From contig JAUXQH010000059.1 in assembly GCA_030685065.1 (NCBI GenBank), positions 1-64,000 of the forward strand: a stretch of DNA of 64,000 bases. Direction: 5' to 3'. How positions within the stretch are numbered: the stretch's first letter is position 1; each line of letters begins with the position of its first letter. The notes under the pieces were generated by a model. The model did not search any database. It had not been told where the DNA came from and saw only the letters and a list, made by a program, of their open reading frames with translations. Positions 1-9,151 of the stretch are shown in pieces. The position numbers and the translations under genes were made by a program. Source of the DNA: Pseudomonadota bacterium (lineage in GTDB: Bacteria > Myxococcota_A > UBA796 > SXON01).

Positions 1-98
1 GGGGTGATTTTTTTGGGGGGGGGGGATGGAGTGAGGCGAGCTCAACATTTCCCGGCGGCGCGCCTTGCATCCGTCGCGAGGATCGGTATGTTGCCGTC

Positions 99-2063
99 AT
101 GTTGCTCATCGTCCTTGCTGGCTGCCTCATCAACGGTCCGCTCTACGAGCGCCGCAAGGAGGAGCTCACGGACGACGACGGCGATTCCTTCGCGCAGGAT
201 GAAGACTGCAACGACAAAGACGCGGCGATCTTCCCGGACGCGGATGAGATCTGCGACGGCGCGGATCAGGACTGCGATGGTGAGGTCGACGAGGATGCCC
301 TCGATGCTCTGCTCTGGTATCCCGACGCTGATGCCGACACGTACGGCGACGCGAGTGCTCCAGGCGTGCCCGCGTGCGACACCCCCACGGGTCACGTCGC
401 GAACGCGCTCGACTGCAACGACGGCGCCACTGGACAGAGCCCGGCCGGCGCCGAGATCGCCTATGACGGGGTTGATGACGACTGCGACGGCACGGACTTA
501 ACGGACGTCGATGGCGACGGTCACGACGCGCAGGTGGTCGGCGGGGATGACTGCGACGATTCGCGTGCCGATCTGAACCCGACGGAGACGGAAGTACCGT
601 ACGACGGCCTGGATCAGGATTGTCAGGGTGGCGACGCCGATGACCTGGACGGTGACGGCGCGGCGGCGACCGAGGCAGGGGGAGACGACTGCGATGACAC
701 CGTCGCCGGGATCAATCCGTCCGCCCGAGAAGCCTGGGCCGACGGGTTTACGGACAACGACTGCGATGGGGAGAACGGGGACGCTGTCTTGGAGTTTGGC
801 TCCGAGGTCTGGTCGGGCTGGCGTGCGGGAGACCGCCAGGGTCGCCGGGTCGCCGCCCTCGGCGACCTCGATGGTAATGGCCTCCAGGACGTGCTGATCG
901 GTACCGAGTACGACTCGACGCTCGGCGAAGGTTCCGGCGCGGTCTATGCGATCGACGGAGCTCCCGGCGGGTCGCTCGAAGTTGCCCGTTCGCTCCTGCC
1001 CGATGTGGCGGGGAGGTACTTCGCCTCCGATGTCGATGCCGGAATCGACGCCACCGACGATGGAATCCCCGATCTGCTCGTCAGCACCGTGGGCTCAGCT
1101 GAAGTCGCGGGCACTGCCTGGATTGTCGACGGCTCGGCGTGGGTGGTCGCCGGGGATGCAACGATTGGTGAGGTTGAGGTCGGGTTCGTGTCCGGTAGCG
1201 CGCCGGGCACATACGGACCGGCGAGCGTGCAATTTGTGGGAGACGTGACCGGGGATGGCGTGACGGATATCGCCCTCAGCGAGTGTTGTGGCACCTCGAG
1301 TGGGTCGAGTTCGCGGGGCCGCGTCGCCATCTTCTCGGCGGACACCTTCGCGGGCTCCATCGAGGACGCGGATGTACTCATCGACGGACCGTGGGACGGA
1401 GCGTACATGGGCGGCGAACTTGAGTCGGTGGGCGACCAGAACGGGGATGGCCTCGACGACATCCTCGTCGGCGGGGCGGCCGGCCTGGCGGGCGCGATCG
1501 TTGGAGGAAGCGTGAGCGGATCATTGAGCGACCTCGCGATTGCCATGATCTATGGCGATGTCTCCGCCGGGTTTGCGAACGCCCGCAACGCTGGCGATCT
1601 GGACGGAGATGGAAGGGATGACGTCGCAATCCTCGGGGAGGACGAGGCGGGTGTGATCTACCTGTTCACAGCGGTGGGTTCCTCGCCAACTCGCACGATC
1701 GGCTCCCCCTCCTGCGTGTTCGACTGGTCCGAACACGGAGGAGTTTTCGACATTGTTCCACTTGGCGATCGCGACGGCGACGGGCGCGACGACCTATTCA
1801 TTCCTGAGTTCTACTCCGACTCCGGGAATCAGCGAGCGTGGATTCTCCCTGGGGCTGCGGTTTCGTTTGGAGGCTCCGTCGAGGCCGAGGAATCGAGCTT
1901 GAGCGGCGTCAGCGTCGTACCGATGGCAACCTTTGGGTATTCCGCTGCGCTGGGCGGTGATGTAGATGGGGATGGAGGCGACGACATTGTCGTTGGAGCG
2001 CCGGACTACTCCGCGACTGCCGCGCTTGCGGGGGCGGCGACGCTGATTGCGGTCCCGCGGTGA
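99..2063 (+). CDS. MopE-type / FG-GAP repeat surface lipoprotein
   Basis: The 654-residue product is a predicted lipoprotein anchored outside the inner membrane. A short hydrophobic start ends in a lipobox (LAGC). Residues about 25-225 hold repeated Cys/Asp-rich MopE-type units (pattern EICDGxDxDCDGxVDE, DDCDD), which in this family suggest Ca or Cu binding. Residues about 240-650 carry FG-GAP/VCBS repeats with DxDGDGxxD calcium loops, giving a beta-propeller. The start at 99 is the first ATG giving a lipobox. It is convergent with the next gene, 22 bases away, with a small GTGAC/GTCAC hairpin between. Its exact role is unknown; such proteins are abundant in Myxococcota. Function beyond metal-binding adhesin or surface protein cannot be inferred. 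Confidence 0.85.
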   Translation: MLLIVLAGCLINGPLYERRKEELTDDDGDSFAQDEDCNDKDAAIFPDADEICDGADQDCDGEVDEDALDALLWYPDADADTYGDASAPGVPACDTPTGHVANALDCNDGATGQSPAGAEIAYDGVDDDCDGTDLTDVDGDGHDAQVVGGDDCDDSRADLNPTETEVPYDGLDQDCQGGDADDLDGDGAAATEAGGDDCDDTVAGINPSAREAWADGFTDNDCDGENGDAVLEFGSEVWSGWRAGDRQGRRVAALGDLDGNGLQDVLIGTEYDSTLGEGSGAVYAIDGAPGGSLEVARSLLPDVAGRYFASDVDAGIDATDDGIPDLLVSTVGSAEVAGTAWIVDGSAWVVAGDATIGEVEVGFVSGSAPGTYGPASVQFVGDVTGDGVTDIALSECCGTSSGSSSRGRVAIFSADTFAGSIEDADVLIDGPWDGAYMGGELESVGDQNGDGLDDILVGGAAGLAGAIVGGSVSGSLSDLAIAMIYGDVSAGFANARNAGDLDGDGRDDVAILGEDEAGVIYLFTAVGSSPTRTIGSPSCVFDWSEHGGVFDIVPLGDRDGDGRDDLFIPEFYSDSGNQRAWILPGAAVSFGGSVEAEESSLSGVSVVPMATFGYSAALGGDVDGDGGDDIVVGAPDYSATAALAGAATLIAVPR

Positions 2064-2085
2064 ATGGTCCCCGAGTGACCGAGAG

Positions 2086-4062
2086 TCACCCCCCCTCGAG
2101 CGAGACGTACAGGTTCCTGTCGAGCCCGTCATGGGCGTCGTCGTTTCGGAAGTCCACGACGAGACTGCGGGTGCCTGTTTCCGCGTCACAACGTGGCGGC
2201 TCGAGCGACGCGCGTTCATGCACGAAGGTATCGAGCGCCCTGGAGCAGGCCGGATCCCAGCGGATCGTGACCGCCGCCCCCGCTTCGCCGGGGTCGTCGA
2301 CATCCAAGCGTACGCGGACGCCCTCCCAGAACTGGGCACTGGCCGCGATGGAGGATCGACTCCCGTTACTGTACAGGGCCCAACCCCGCCCGTGTTGGTA
2401 GGCGGCGCTCTGGGCCTCGCCGAAGGCGATCCAGCCGAGCCCGTCATCGCTCAGCCAGGTCGCCCCGCGAACCGCCTCGACCGCTCGATCCGTGTGCCCC
2501 GCCGCGACCAACGCACGGGCGTAGTACCAGCGGATCCAATCTTGGGATGGAAAGCGCTCGACGAGGCCCTCCCAACGCGCTGCGACAACATCGGCGCTGG
2601 GCGCTCCGCCGACGCGACACCGCCAGACCATGTGACGAGAGCCGGACAAGGAAGGGGAAGCTTCGGGCAGCAACTGTGTCAGCCAGGCGTCTGCCGTTTC
2701 TTTCCCGTCTTTTCCGCGACCGTAGCGTATACACCACACGTCGTCCGCGTGGTGATACCGGTCCAGGATCTCCTGGACCATACTACCTGACTCGCTCGCG
2801 ATGATTCCTGCCGTTACGCGATCCGTGAGACCGGCGTTGTCCCAGATGCGCACGTCTTCAAGGTTGCCGGGCAAGCCCACATCCGAGATCGCCGCCCCTG
2901 CGCCCGGAGGTACCCGTTCGATCAGGAAGCTGGTTTCTTCCAGGAGCGCGACGGCCCAAGGCGTACGCAGCGCCTCCGCCGGATGGCGCAAGAACCAAGG
3001 GTTTCGCCACCCCGACACCAGGGTGCCCTTGCCGTCGGGGTACCCTTCGTGGGAAGGCTCCCACGCAAAGGCGAAGACCCCGAGGGCAGCCATCAGTGCC
3101 AGGGCTGGCCATGACCGCCGGATGGGGACCGCGTGGATCCACGCGGCGGCCGCGCTCGCGGCAACGCCGGGCACCAGGAATCGCGCGTGCCCCATCCAAT
3201 CCCCACCCGCCCGCACGAGCAGGGTCCCTTGGATGAGCAACGGCGCCCAGGCCCAAGGCGTAATGCGCCGCCGGAAGATTACCGTCGCGAGCAGGATTCC
3301 ACCTGCGGAGGTCAACTCCCGAGCCAACTGCCGAATGCCAACGCCAGACTGCTCGATTGCCGCGATCTTCACCAGGTATGGCGTGGGCAACAGGTAGCCA
3401 AAGTAGGAGAAACGCGAGACGTGGTAGGCGCCGAGCGCGCACAGTCCCGCTGCGACGAGTCCTTCGGGGCGACCGCACTCCTTTCCGAGAGTTAACCGCC
3501 GCGCCAGGGCCACTCCAAGCCACGCCATCCCTTCTGGTCGGGTGACCGAGAAGAGCACCAGCAGCAGCACTCCGCGGGCCCATTCGCTGCGCCCGCCGAG
3601 GACCAGAGGCCAGGCGAGCACGCCCAGGAGGGTGGCCATCGCCGTCTCGAGTCCCGCCGTCGACCAGAACTGGAAGGGTTGCCACGCCGCGAGCAACAGG
3701 ACGAGCAGAAGCCGTTGCGGACCCAGCGCAGGCCGCGCAAGGGTGGCGGCCACCCCTACGCTGCAAACGAAGGACAGCACCCTCGCGAAGATCGCGAGGT
3801 CCGCGCCGGCGAGCGCGCCGAGAACCATGAGTGTGAGATGCAGAGGGCTCGAGTATCCCTCGACCCGAACCCCGGTGTTCCACGCGACCTCGCCGTGCTC
3901 GACGATATTGTGGGCGTACGCAAAGACGATGTAGGTGTCGTCGATCTGACCGGGAAGGTAGGGAAGCGCGCCCCAGGCCAGCAGCGAGACCGCCGCCAAC
4001 GCTACGACCGCATGAAGGCGCGTGGTTGGCGGCAGGAGGGAGGTCGGGGCGTCGGACGACAC
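2086..4062 (-). CDS. GT-C-like integral membrane protein with C-terminal TPR-like region
   Basis: The 658-residue protein has about ten hydrophobic segments in the first 380 residues. An early luminal motif (GQIDDTYIVFAYAHN, then GVRVEGYSSPLH) resembles GT-C/PMT-type glycosyltransferases with an acidic pair after the first membrane helix. Residues about 430-650 are soluble and partly TPR-like. The reading frame stays open far upstream into the neighbouring FG-GAP fragment, but only because that fragment is frameshifted. I place the start at the GTG at 4062, just before the first membrane helix. A lipid-linked sugar transferase for surface glycans or glycoproteins is the likely class; donor and acceptor are unknown. 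Confidence 0.6.
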   Translation of the reverse strand: MSSDAPTSLLPPTTRLHAVVALAAVSLLAWGALPYLPGQIDDTYIVFAYAHNIVEHGEVAWNTGVRVEGYSSPLHLTLMVLGALAGADLAIFARVLSFVCSVGVAATLARPALGPQRLLLVLLLAAWQPFQFWSTAGLETAMATLLGVLAWPLVLGGRSEWARGVLLLVLFSVTRPEGMAWLGVALARRLTLGKECGRPEGLVAAGLCALGAYHVSRFSYFGYLLPTPYLVKIAAIEQSGVGIRQLARELTSAGGILLATVIFRRRITPWAWAPLLIQGTLLVRAGGDWMGHARFLVPGVAASAAAAWIHAVPIRRSWPALALMAALGVFAFAWEPSHEGYPDGKGTLVSGWRNPWFLRHPAEALRTPWAVALLEETSFLIERVPPGAGAAISDVGLPGNLEDVRIWDNAGLTDRVTAGIIASESGSMVQEILDRYHHADDVWCIRYGRGKDGKETADAWLTQLLPEASPSLSGSRHMVWRCRVGGAPSADVVAARWEGLVERFPSQDWIRWYYARALVAAGHTDRAVEAVRGATWLSDDGLGWIAFGEAQSAAYQHGRGWALYSNGSRSSIAASAQFWEGVRVRLDVDDPGEAGAAVTIRWDPACSRALDTFVHERASLEPPRCDAETGTRSLVVDFRNDDAHDGLDRNLYVSLEGG

Positions 4063-4246
4063 TGTCCATCCATCGCACGTCGGCGCGCGAGGCGCTACGC
4101 GCCCGATGTAGGGGGACCGAGGAGGAGCAGGGCACCGCCCTGGGGACGGCGGCGGAGACGACAGCCGGATAATGGGTGATATAAGACCCCAAACAGCTGG
4201 TAGCGAGGGCGCTGGGGAGCTGCGCGACCTTCGCCAACGCTGCGCT

Positions 4247-4266
4247 GATACATCCACAGATGTATC
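4247..4266. repeat. Perfect palindrome GATACATC-CACA-GATGTATC
   Basis: Eight-base arms separated by four bases lie in the 295-base gap (4063-4357) between the FG-GAP remnant and the membrane protein gene. It is followed at 4269 by ATGTATCACCGTGTA, one mismatch from a repeat at 48684 and 52979. It could be an operator or part of the dispersed GTGAYACA motif family. AT-rich sequence at about 4170-4187 in the same gap could hold a promoter for the downstream gene, but no clear -35/-10 pair is visible. Confidence 0.6.
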
Positions 4267-4283
4267 AAATGTATCACCGTGTA

Positions 4284-4319
4284 GGCCCGCCGCGGAGGAG
4301 GGCGGCGACGGGGCGGGCC
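4284..4319 (-). terminator. GC-rich hairpin after the FG-GAP remnant
   Basis: Inverted repeat with arms GGCCCGCC (4284-4291) and GGCGGGCC (4312-4319), located 39 bases beyond the stop codon of the FG-GAP remnant. There is no clear U-tract, so terminator function is inferred only from position and stem strength. Confidence 0.35.
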
Positions 4320-4357
4320 GCACAGAGGAGTGTGGGCATTGGGCGTCAGAGCAAGCG

Positions 4358-5394
4358 CTACTCCGGCATCGCCAGTATCGCGACCGACCCCCCGCCTGAA
4401 GCTCCTCGGTCGTCTGCCACGCCGCCGAGTGCCACGATCCCGGGGTCGACTCCGACGACGGCGGCCCGATATCCCAGGCCCGCGTTCGGGCGCGTGGAGA
4501 CCGCGGCGATGCCCAGCGCTTCCGCGTCGAGCTCGGTGCGCCAGGCGAGGTCTTCGCCGAGGAGCACGCCGGCCCACGAGGTGGAGTCCGACGGCGCCCA
4601 CGTGCGCGTGAGCAACGTCTCGGGGAGGCCATCCCCGTCCGGTCGCCCAGGTCGGCTGCGTCCGCAAACTGGGAGCCAGCCTCCGCGGTGATCGTCATCC
4701 AGGCCTCGGCCTGGGTCCGCAGGGTGAAGGTGCCGAGGCCCGTGAACACGAGCGCGCGCTCGCTGCCGAGGAGGAGCACGTCGGAACCCGCCGTTCCGTC
4801 CAGGTCGCCCACAGGCACCGTCCGATAGGACGAATCGTCTCCGTCGCGTGTCACCCGCGACAACGCGATATCCACCATCGAACCGGATCGTCCAGGCAGG
4901 ACGACGAAGATGTCCCCCTCCTCCGCGGAGACGAGTGTGTCGGCCAAGCCGTCCCCATCAACGTCGCCGATCGAGAAGACGGTCTCGCCGAAGCGCCCGC
5001 CCGCGTAGTAGCCATCCCAGGCCAGGTCGGGCTCCCCCGTTGCATGCTCCGAGTCGCCGAGCGAGAAGACCGCGACGCGCCCGGCCGCGTCGATCCCGTC
5101 CGCAGGCGCGTGGGAGGCCGACATTGCCGCCTCATCGATCCCGTCGCCGTCGATGTCTCCCAGGAACGCGATGTCGCTCCCCCAGTAGGTGCTTGGCTCG
5201 GTGCCCTCGAAGACGTGCGCGGCGCCACCCGGGAGCAACACGTCCCCGGTCGCCAGTGACGCACCGCTCACGAGGTAGCCGGCGCCAGTGGTTTCCCGCC
5301 CTGTCGCTGTGATGAGCACCTCGGGAAGGCCGTCCCCGTCGAGGTCGCGGGTGTCGATGGCGACCCCCAGATACCAATCGGCGCCTCCTTGCAC
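4358..5394 (-). pseudogene. FG-GAP repeat protein gene, 5'-truncated and frameshifted
   Basis: The fragment encodes FG-GAP repeats (LDGDGLPEVLI, IDGDGIDEAAM, VDGDGLADTLV) beginning in mid-repeat at a GTG at 5394, with no signal peptide. Near 4640 the frame changes: LGDRTGMASP should read LGDRDGDGLPETLLTRT, which needs one extra base after CTGGGCGACCG. Downstream of that point the correct frame resumes and ends at 4358. The missing 5' end coincides with the left edge of the integrated element. So this looks like a host gene cut by element insertion or rearrangement, plus either a real frameshift or a one-base sequencing error. The missing N-terminal half is not seen on the other side of the element. 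Confidence 0.75.
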
Positions 5395-5465
5395 CTCTCG
5401 TCGCAGAACTTCGCGTCCGCGCGCTTGTGTTCGATGCTCTTCCCACAGGTTCTACAGGTCCTCAT
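5268..5465 (-). pseudogene. Truncated CxxC...CxxxC zinc-ribbon gene at the element's left edge
   Basis: Starts at the ATG at 5465, overlapping the end of the primase-helicase gene by 14 bases. The first 27 residues contain a CxxC/CxxxC zinc-ribbon pattern (CRTCGKS then FCDERCKE) seen in small phage and element proteins. After about residue 28 the frame enters DNA that encodes FG-GAP repeats in another frame, so the remaining residues up to 5268 are not native. The change point, about 5383-5400, is the best sequence mark of the element boundary. In a circular form of the element this gene would continue into other DNA. Confidence 0.5.
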
Positions 5466-8235
5466 TGTCGTTCTCCTCGATGAGACGTTCGGGTTCGATT
5501 AGCCACACGGGCTCCTTGCGCTTGGTGGAGGGGTCGCCCTTGCGGCTCGCGATGCGGTCCTTGCCGGTGCCTGCGAGCGCACCGATGGCGAGGAGACTGG
5601 CGCCCACGGTCTCGGCGCTGGGGAGCCTGTCGCCGTCACGGTGGAGCAGCTCGTTGCACCGGGTGACGGAGAGCTCGGGGAAGACCCCGATCCAGTCGTC
5701 GCGCGCGAAGCCGACGCGGACTCCGCGCGTGTTCGCACCCGAGAGGCCGTCGATGGCGAGCAGATCGGCGGCGAGCAGCTGGCGCAGGTCCGCGAGGTAG
5801 CGCTCGCCGGGGGTGAGGCTCGCCGTGCGGATCACCTGATCGATGGCGAGGTCGGTGACCGCGGCGCGGAGCTCGTCGACCTGTCGGGCGGCTTCCTCGG
5901 CGCCGATCACGCCGCGGGCCTGAGCGACGGCGACGAACAGCCGCCACCCCGCGAGGAGCGCGGCCGCGGACGCGGCGACGCGCGGCCGGTTGTCGCCCTT
6001 CGGGAGCGCGCCATCGAGCCGGATGCGCTCGTCGAGGTAGCCCCGGAGGATGCGGTCGAACCACGCCGGTTGGGTGAGGAGTGTCCGAACCAGCGCGGCG
6101 GTGACCGAGGGCGCGACGCGGCGGATCTGGTCGTGGACCCGCAGCGCCGCGTCGCTCTGCTCGCGGGCCTCGGACGCCGGGATGGCGAAGTAGCGGGCGC
6201 GCACCGACGCCTCCTGGAAGAGCACGTCCTCGCCGTTGACGAGCACCGTCGTGCGGCTCCCACGAGCGCGTTGCTGGGCTCCGTCCGAGCGCAACCGCGC
6301 GCGGGCGGTGCGGTCGTGGAGACGCTGGAGCACGCCAAGGAGCGAGGCGCGTTGCCCGGCGCCGATCGTGGACTCCTTCGCGTCGTCGAGCACCATGAGC
6401 GCGCCTCGGAAGTCGTGCGAGCCGTCCTCGATGGAGAACGGCGTGGACCCGAAGGACACGAGTCGTCCGCGCTCGGCGAAGTCCCCGAAGAAGCACTGGA
6501 TCGTTGCGGCGCACGTGCTCTTCCCGAGCCCCGAAGGGCCCGTCACCCACGCGCAGAGCGGCGAGACGCCGCCGTCGCGAGACTCCAGGACGGGTGCGAC
6601 GACGGCCCACATCGCAGCCGCGACCATCAGCCGGGCGGCCAGTTCGCCACATGCCACGCGGGGCCAGCGATCGAGAAGCAGGCGCAGGGCGTCGTCTACG
6701 AGCGCGTCGTCGCCGGAGCGGAGGCCGAGCGAGCCAGCCGACGCGGTGGGCACCTCGAAGCGGACTTCGCCGTCGGGCGCGAGGTCGAGCCCGATGAACG
6801 TGTGGCCGTCGGCAGCGAAGCCGAAGTCGCGGCTGACCCGGACCCGGCGGATGTCGCTGGTCCCGAGCCAGGCGTCGCGCGCGGTGGGGAGGTTGCGCGT
6901 GTCCAGGCCGCGGTAGTCCCCGCCCATCGCGCCGGCGAGGCGGCGGGAGAGGTCTTTCGGGTCGGCCAGGGACTCGCCGGGAACCTCGAGGCGGTGGACG
7001 CCCCCGGCGAGCGCGGTGGCCTCGAGCGAGAGCCGTTTCTGGCCCTCGGGGAGGACGAGCTCGTCGGTGAACTTCACGGTGAAGTCGGCGATCGGCACTG
7101 ACGGCTTCTCACCCTCGAACCGCCACGTTCGCCCACCGCGGAGGAATCCGGACCCGGGGTGCATCGGGCCCTGCCGGATGAGCGCGGCGGGCGTTCGAAC
7201 CGGGGCGAGCGTGCAGCAGCCGCTGGCCGGATCCATCTGCGGGCACGGGAAGCCGCTCTCGGCTACCCGCCCGCAACTCGGTGCCTTGTACCCCCGCTCG
7301 CGGGCGTACTCCAGCTTCTCCCGGCTCGCATCAGGCTCGTAGCGAGGGTGCGGACGCGAGAGGGCGTGGAACACCGCGTCCCCCGCCTCGCCGCTCGCGG
7401 CGAGGGTCCAGGAGAGCGCGCTCCAGAGCGGCTCAGGGAGCGAGGCCGCCTGGTCCCAGCAGTGACGCACGAACGCGCAGCGGTCGAGATGCGGGAAGGC
7501 GCGATGGGCCGGGAAATTCGCATCCGGCGGAATCGGGGCGGGGGACGCGGCCGCCGCGGGAGCAGGCTTCGGTGGAGTTGGCGGGTTCAGGGCGGCGAAC
7601 TGCGAGAAGGGGTACGCCCGATCCGGGTGCGCCTCTAAGACCTCGACAAGGGGCGCCGCGTCGTACCAGGGCTTCACGTTGCGCGTCCCAGGCAGGCGGA
7701 GGACGCGGGAACAGTCCACGCAGGCGCGGTCCCCCCCGACGACGCGCGTGATGGCGGCGAGGGCTCCCTCGAACGCGCGCTTCGAGGAGTCGTCGGCGAG
7801 GGCCATCGGCTCGGCGAGCCGCCACCACAGGTGGTACTTACCCGGGCTCGATCGCACGATGAGCGTCGGGAGGAGGGCGCGATTCCCCAAGTCCGCGAGG
7901 ACGCGCGCGAGCGCCTCGTCGCCGCCTTCATCTAGGTCGGCCCAAAGGCACGCGCTGGCGACGACGCCGGCCTTGGTACCGTCGCGCCCCTCTCGCAGAG
8001 CCCCGGCTACCCAGACGTGGCGGTTCTCGGGCGTCTTCCAGGCAGCGAGGGCCTCGGCGGTCGAGAACCATTCGCGCCCGTCAAGCTGCGGCCGACCCCA
8101 CTTCGGGTTTCCGTCCTCGGCGGCGGGGCCCGCCCGCTCCGGGCGCATCACCCGCACCTCGATCTCGCGGCCGGGGGTCAGGATCGTGGGCGGGAACAGG
8201 ATCGAGGCGAACGTCGCCCGGTTGAGCGGAGTCAT
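5452..8235 (-). CDS. Primase-helicase of a mobile element
   Basis: The 927-residue protein looks like a two-domain replication initiator. Residues about 80-200 resemble an archaeo-eukaryotic-type (RepB/phage) primase: an acidic WADLDEG pair (D100, D102), SSPGKYHLWWR, and DCSRVLRLPGTRN. A cysteine/histidine-rich linker (about 250-345) follows. Residues about 400-850 form an SF3/DUF927-like helicase with Walker A GPSGLGKS (566-573) and Walker B ALMVLDDAK (612-620). It would unwind and prime the element's own DNA. It is separated from the defence operon by about 900 bases and lies at the element's left end. No cognate origin was proven; the 9-bp tandem repeat at 8821 is a candidate. Confidence 0.7.
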   Translation of the reverse strand: MTPLNRATFASILFPPTILTPGREIEVRVMRPERAGPAAEDGNPKWGRPQLDGREWFSTAEALAAWKTPENRHVWVAGALREGRDGTKAGVVASACLWADLDEGGDEALARVLADLGNRALLPTLIVRSSPGKYHLWWRLAEPMALADDSSKRAFEGALAAITRVVGGDRACVDCSRVLRLPGTRNVKPWYDAAPLVEVLEAHPDRAYPFSQFAALNPPTPPKPAPAAAASPAPIPPDANFPAHRAFPHLDRCAFVRHCWDQAASLPEPLWSALSWTLAASGEAGDAVFHALSRPHPRYEPDASREKLEYARERGYKAPSCGRVAESGFPCPQMDPASGCCTLAPVRTPAALIRQGPMHPGSGFLRGGRTWRFEGEKPSVPIADFTVKFTDELVLPEGQKRLSLEATALAGGVHRLEVPGESLADPKDLSRRLAGAMGGDYRGLDTRNLPTARDAWLGTSDIRRVRVSRDFGFAADGHTFIGLDLAPDGEVRFEVPTASAGSLGLRSGDDALVDDALRLLLDRWPRVACGELAARLMVAAAMWAVVAPVLESRDGGVSPLCAWVTGPSGLGKSTCAATIQCFFGDFAERGRLVSFGSTPFSIEDGSHDFRGALMVLDDAKESTIGAGQRASLLGVLQRLHDRTARARLRSDGAQQRARGSRTTVLVNGEDVLFQEASVRARYFAIPASEAREQSDAALRVHDQIRRVAPSVTAALVRTLLTQPAWFDRILRGYLDERIRLDGALPKGDNRPRVAASAAALLAGWRLFVAVAQARGVIGAEEAARQVDELRAAVTDLAIDQVIRTASLTPGERYLADLRQLLAADLLAIDGLSGANTRGVRVGFARDDWIGVFPELSVTRCNELLHRDGDRLPSAETVGASLLAIGALAGTGKDRIASRKGDPSTKRKEPVWLIEPERLIEENDNEDL

Positions 8236-8383
8236 GGCAGGGCTCCTGGGTTCCCTGCGAGACAGCGCGCACCGCGGCGACCGCCATCAACCGGGCGATC
8301 CTGTCGCGGCGGCCTTCGATGGAGTCGTTGCGGAGGTCGTCGCGGGGCCGAGCCGAGGCGACGACCGAGGCACCATGACGCAT
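8081..8383 (-). CDS. Possible small Arg-rich element protein overlapping the primase start
   Basis: An ATG at 8383 opens a 100-codon frame whose first 50 residues (contains RRDRIARLMAVAAVRAV) look protein-like and fill the gap before the primase-helicase. The last half overlaps the primase gene in another frame and is Pro/Arg-rich shadow sequence. Only the first part is plausible as a short helical protein; a real gene would need an unusual 155-base overlap. Confidence 0.2.
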   Translation of the reverse strand: MRHGASVVASARPRDDLRNDSIEGRRDRIARLMAVAAVRAVSQGTQEPCHDSAQPGDVRLDPVPAHDPDPRPRDRGAGDAPGAGGPRRRGRKPEVGSAAA

Positions 8384-8471
8384 GGTGGGTTCCTGGGTCG
8401 TTACCGCCTGGCTCGCGCGCCGACAGGGTCGGCGGGGGCTGGCTACCGCGGTGGGGTTTGGGGGAGGGGGG

Positions 8472-8645
8472 CTACGCGGCCTGCTTCGCGGAAGTGAGCT
8501 CGTCCTTGTTCAGCAGGAGCCCGCCGTTGCGGGTGACGCGCAGGACGTACGTGACCTCGCGGTGGCCGTCGCCCTCCGGCAGGACGAGGACGATGGGGCG
8601 GGGGAGGTCGCCGGGCTTGACGATGAGGGGCTGGGGCTTGGTCAT
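8472..8645 (-). CDS. Small hypothetical element protein (57 aa)
   Basis: Start chosen at the ATG at 8645, preceded by a GCGAGG ribosome-binding site. The product begins MTKPQPLIVKPGDLPRP and consists of short beta-like segments (IVLVLPEG, VTYVLRVTRNGGLLL), giving a compact all-beta appearance. It is co-directional with the primase-helicase and probably in the same transcript. The function is unrecognised; small beta proteins beside element primases are often regulators or ssDNA-binding accessory proteins, but nothing here proves it. Confidence 0.55.
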   Translation of the reverse strand: MTKPQPLIVKPGDLPRPIVLVLPEGDGHREVTYVLRVTRNGGLLLNKDELTSAKQAA

Positions 8646-9151
8646 GATGGCCTCGCGGGGGGTGGATGGGCCACGGGCACGGCGGCGTTGGGGCCCCCTG
8701 TCGGGAGCGCCGTGGCCGTCTCGCTCGTGCTCCCCGACCATAGCCCCACCCAGAAAGCCGTCGACCGCGTTTCGCCTACCGCGCTCGTGCGGCAAGCGCG
8801 GTTAGCGACGTTGAAGGCGGCTGTAAGCGCTGTAAGCGATTCTTGAAAAAGCATGGAGCTTCCGACGCAAGTACGGAATGGCCACCCGTAGTTGATAGGG
8901 TGCGAACTCTTCGGTTACGCGCGTGAACGCCTGCCGACGGTAGCGCGCTCAACGCGTGGCAGGACCGACACTCTCCTCAGGCGTCCCGCTGAGTCGTGGG
9001 CGCCCGCCACTCGACCGGCCAGCCCGCGGAGTCACCGGGTAGCGGCCGCCGGTCGGGGAAGGACAGCCGACATTTGCCCGACGAAGCCAGAATACCCGCC
9101 GGACCGCTGCCGGATGGTGAGCCCCTGCTTGACTTGAACACCCCCATTCCG
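8646..9151. other. About 500-base non-coding gap inside the element
   Basis: This stretch separates the defence operon from the replication genes. I see no convincing gene on either strand. It holds a 9-bp tandem repeat at 8821-8838 and the comparatively AT-rich TTCTTGAAAAAGCATGG next to it. It could contain the promoter of the replication genes or an origin. Confidence 0.5.
8821..8838. repeat. Tandem CTGTAAGCG x2
   Basis: Two exact 9-bp direct repeats (8821-8829 and 8830-8838) upstream of the element's replication genes and next to an A-rich stretch. With only two copies it may be an operator or a minimal iteron; the position 5' of the primase-helicase cluster makes either plausible. Confidence 0.45.

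Noticed and set aside
1-60. Homopolymer T8/G11 sequence at the window start
   Set aside because: Looks like low-quality contig-end sequence; a short open frame from position 4 is a shadow of the lipoprotein gene.
2074-2089. GTGAC/GTCAC hairpin between convergent genes as a terminator
   Set aside because: The stem is only five bases and overlaps a stop codon; too weak to call.
5383-5470. Search for a left attachment copy of the tRNA-Asn 3' end
   Set aside because: No match to the last 20 bases of the tRNA was seen here, so a tRNA-duplicating integration cannot be claimed.
8892-9137. Plus-strand open frame in the element's non-coding gap
   Set aside because: Begins with TTG, no ribosome-binding site, Arg/Pro-rich composition of a shadow frame.
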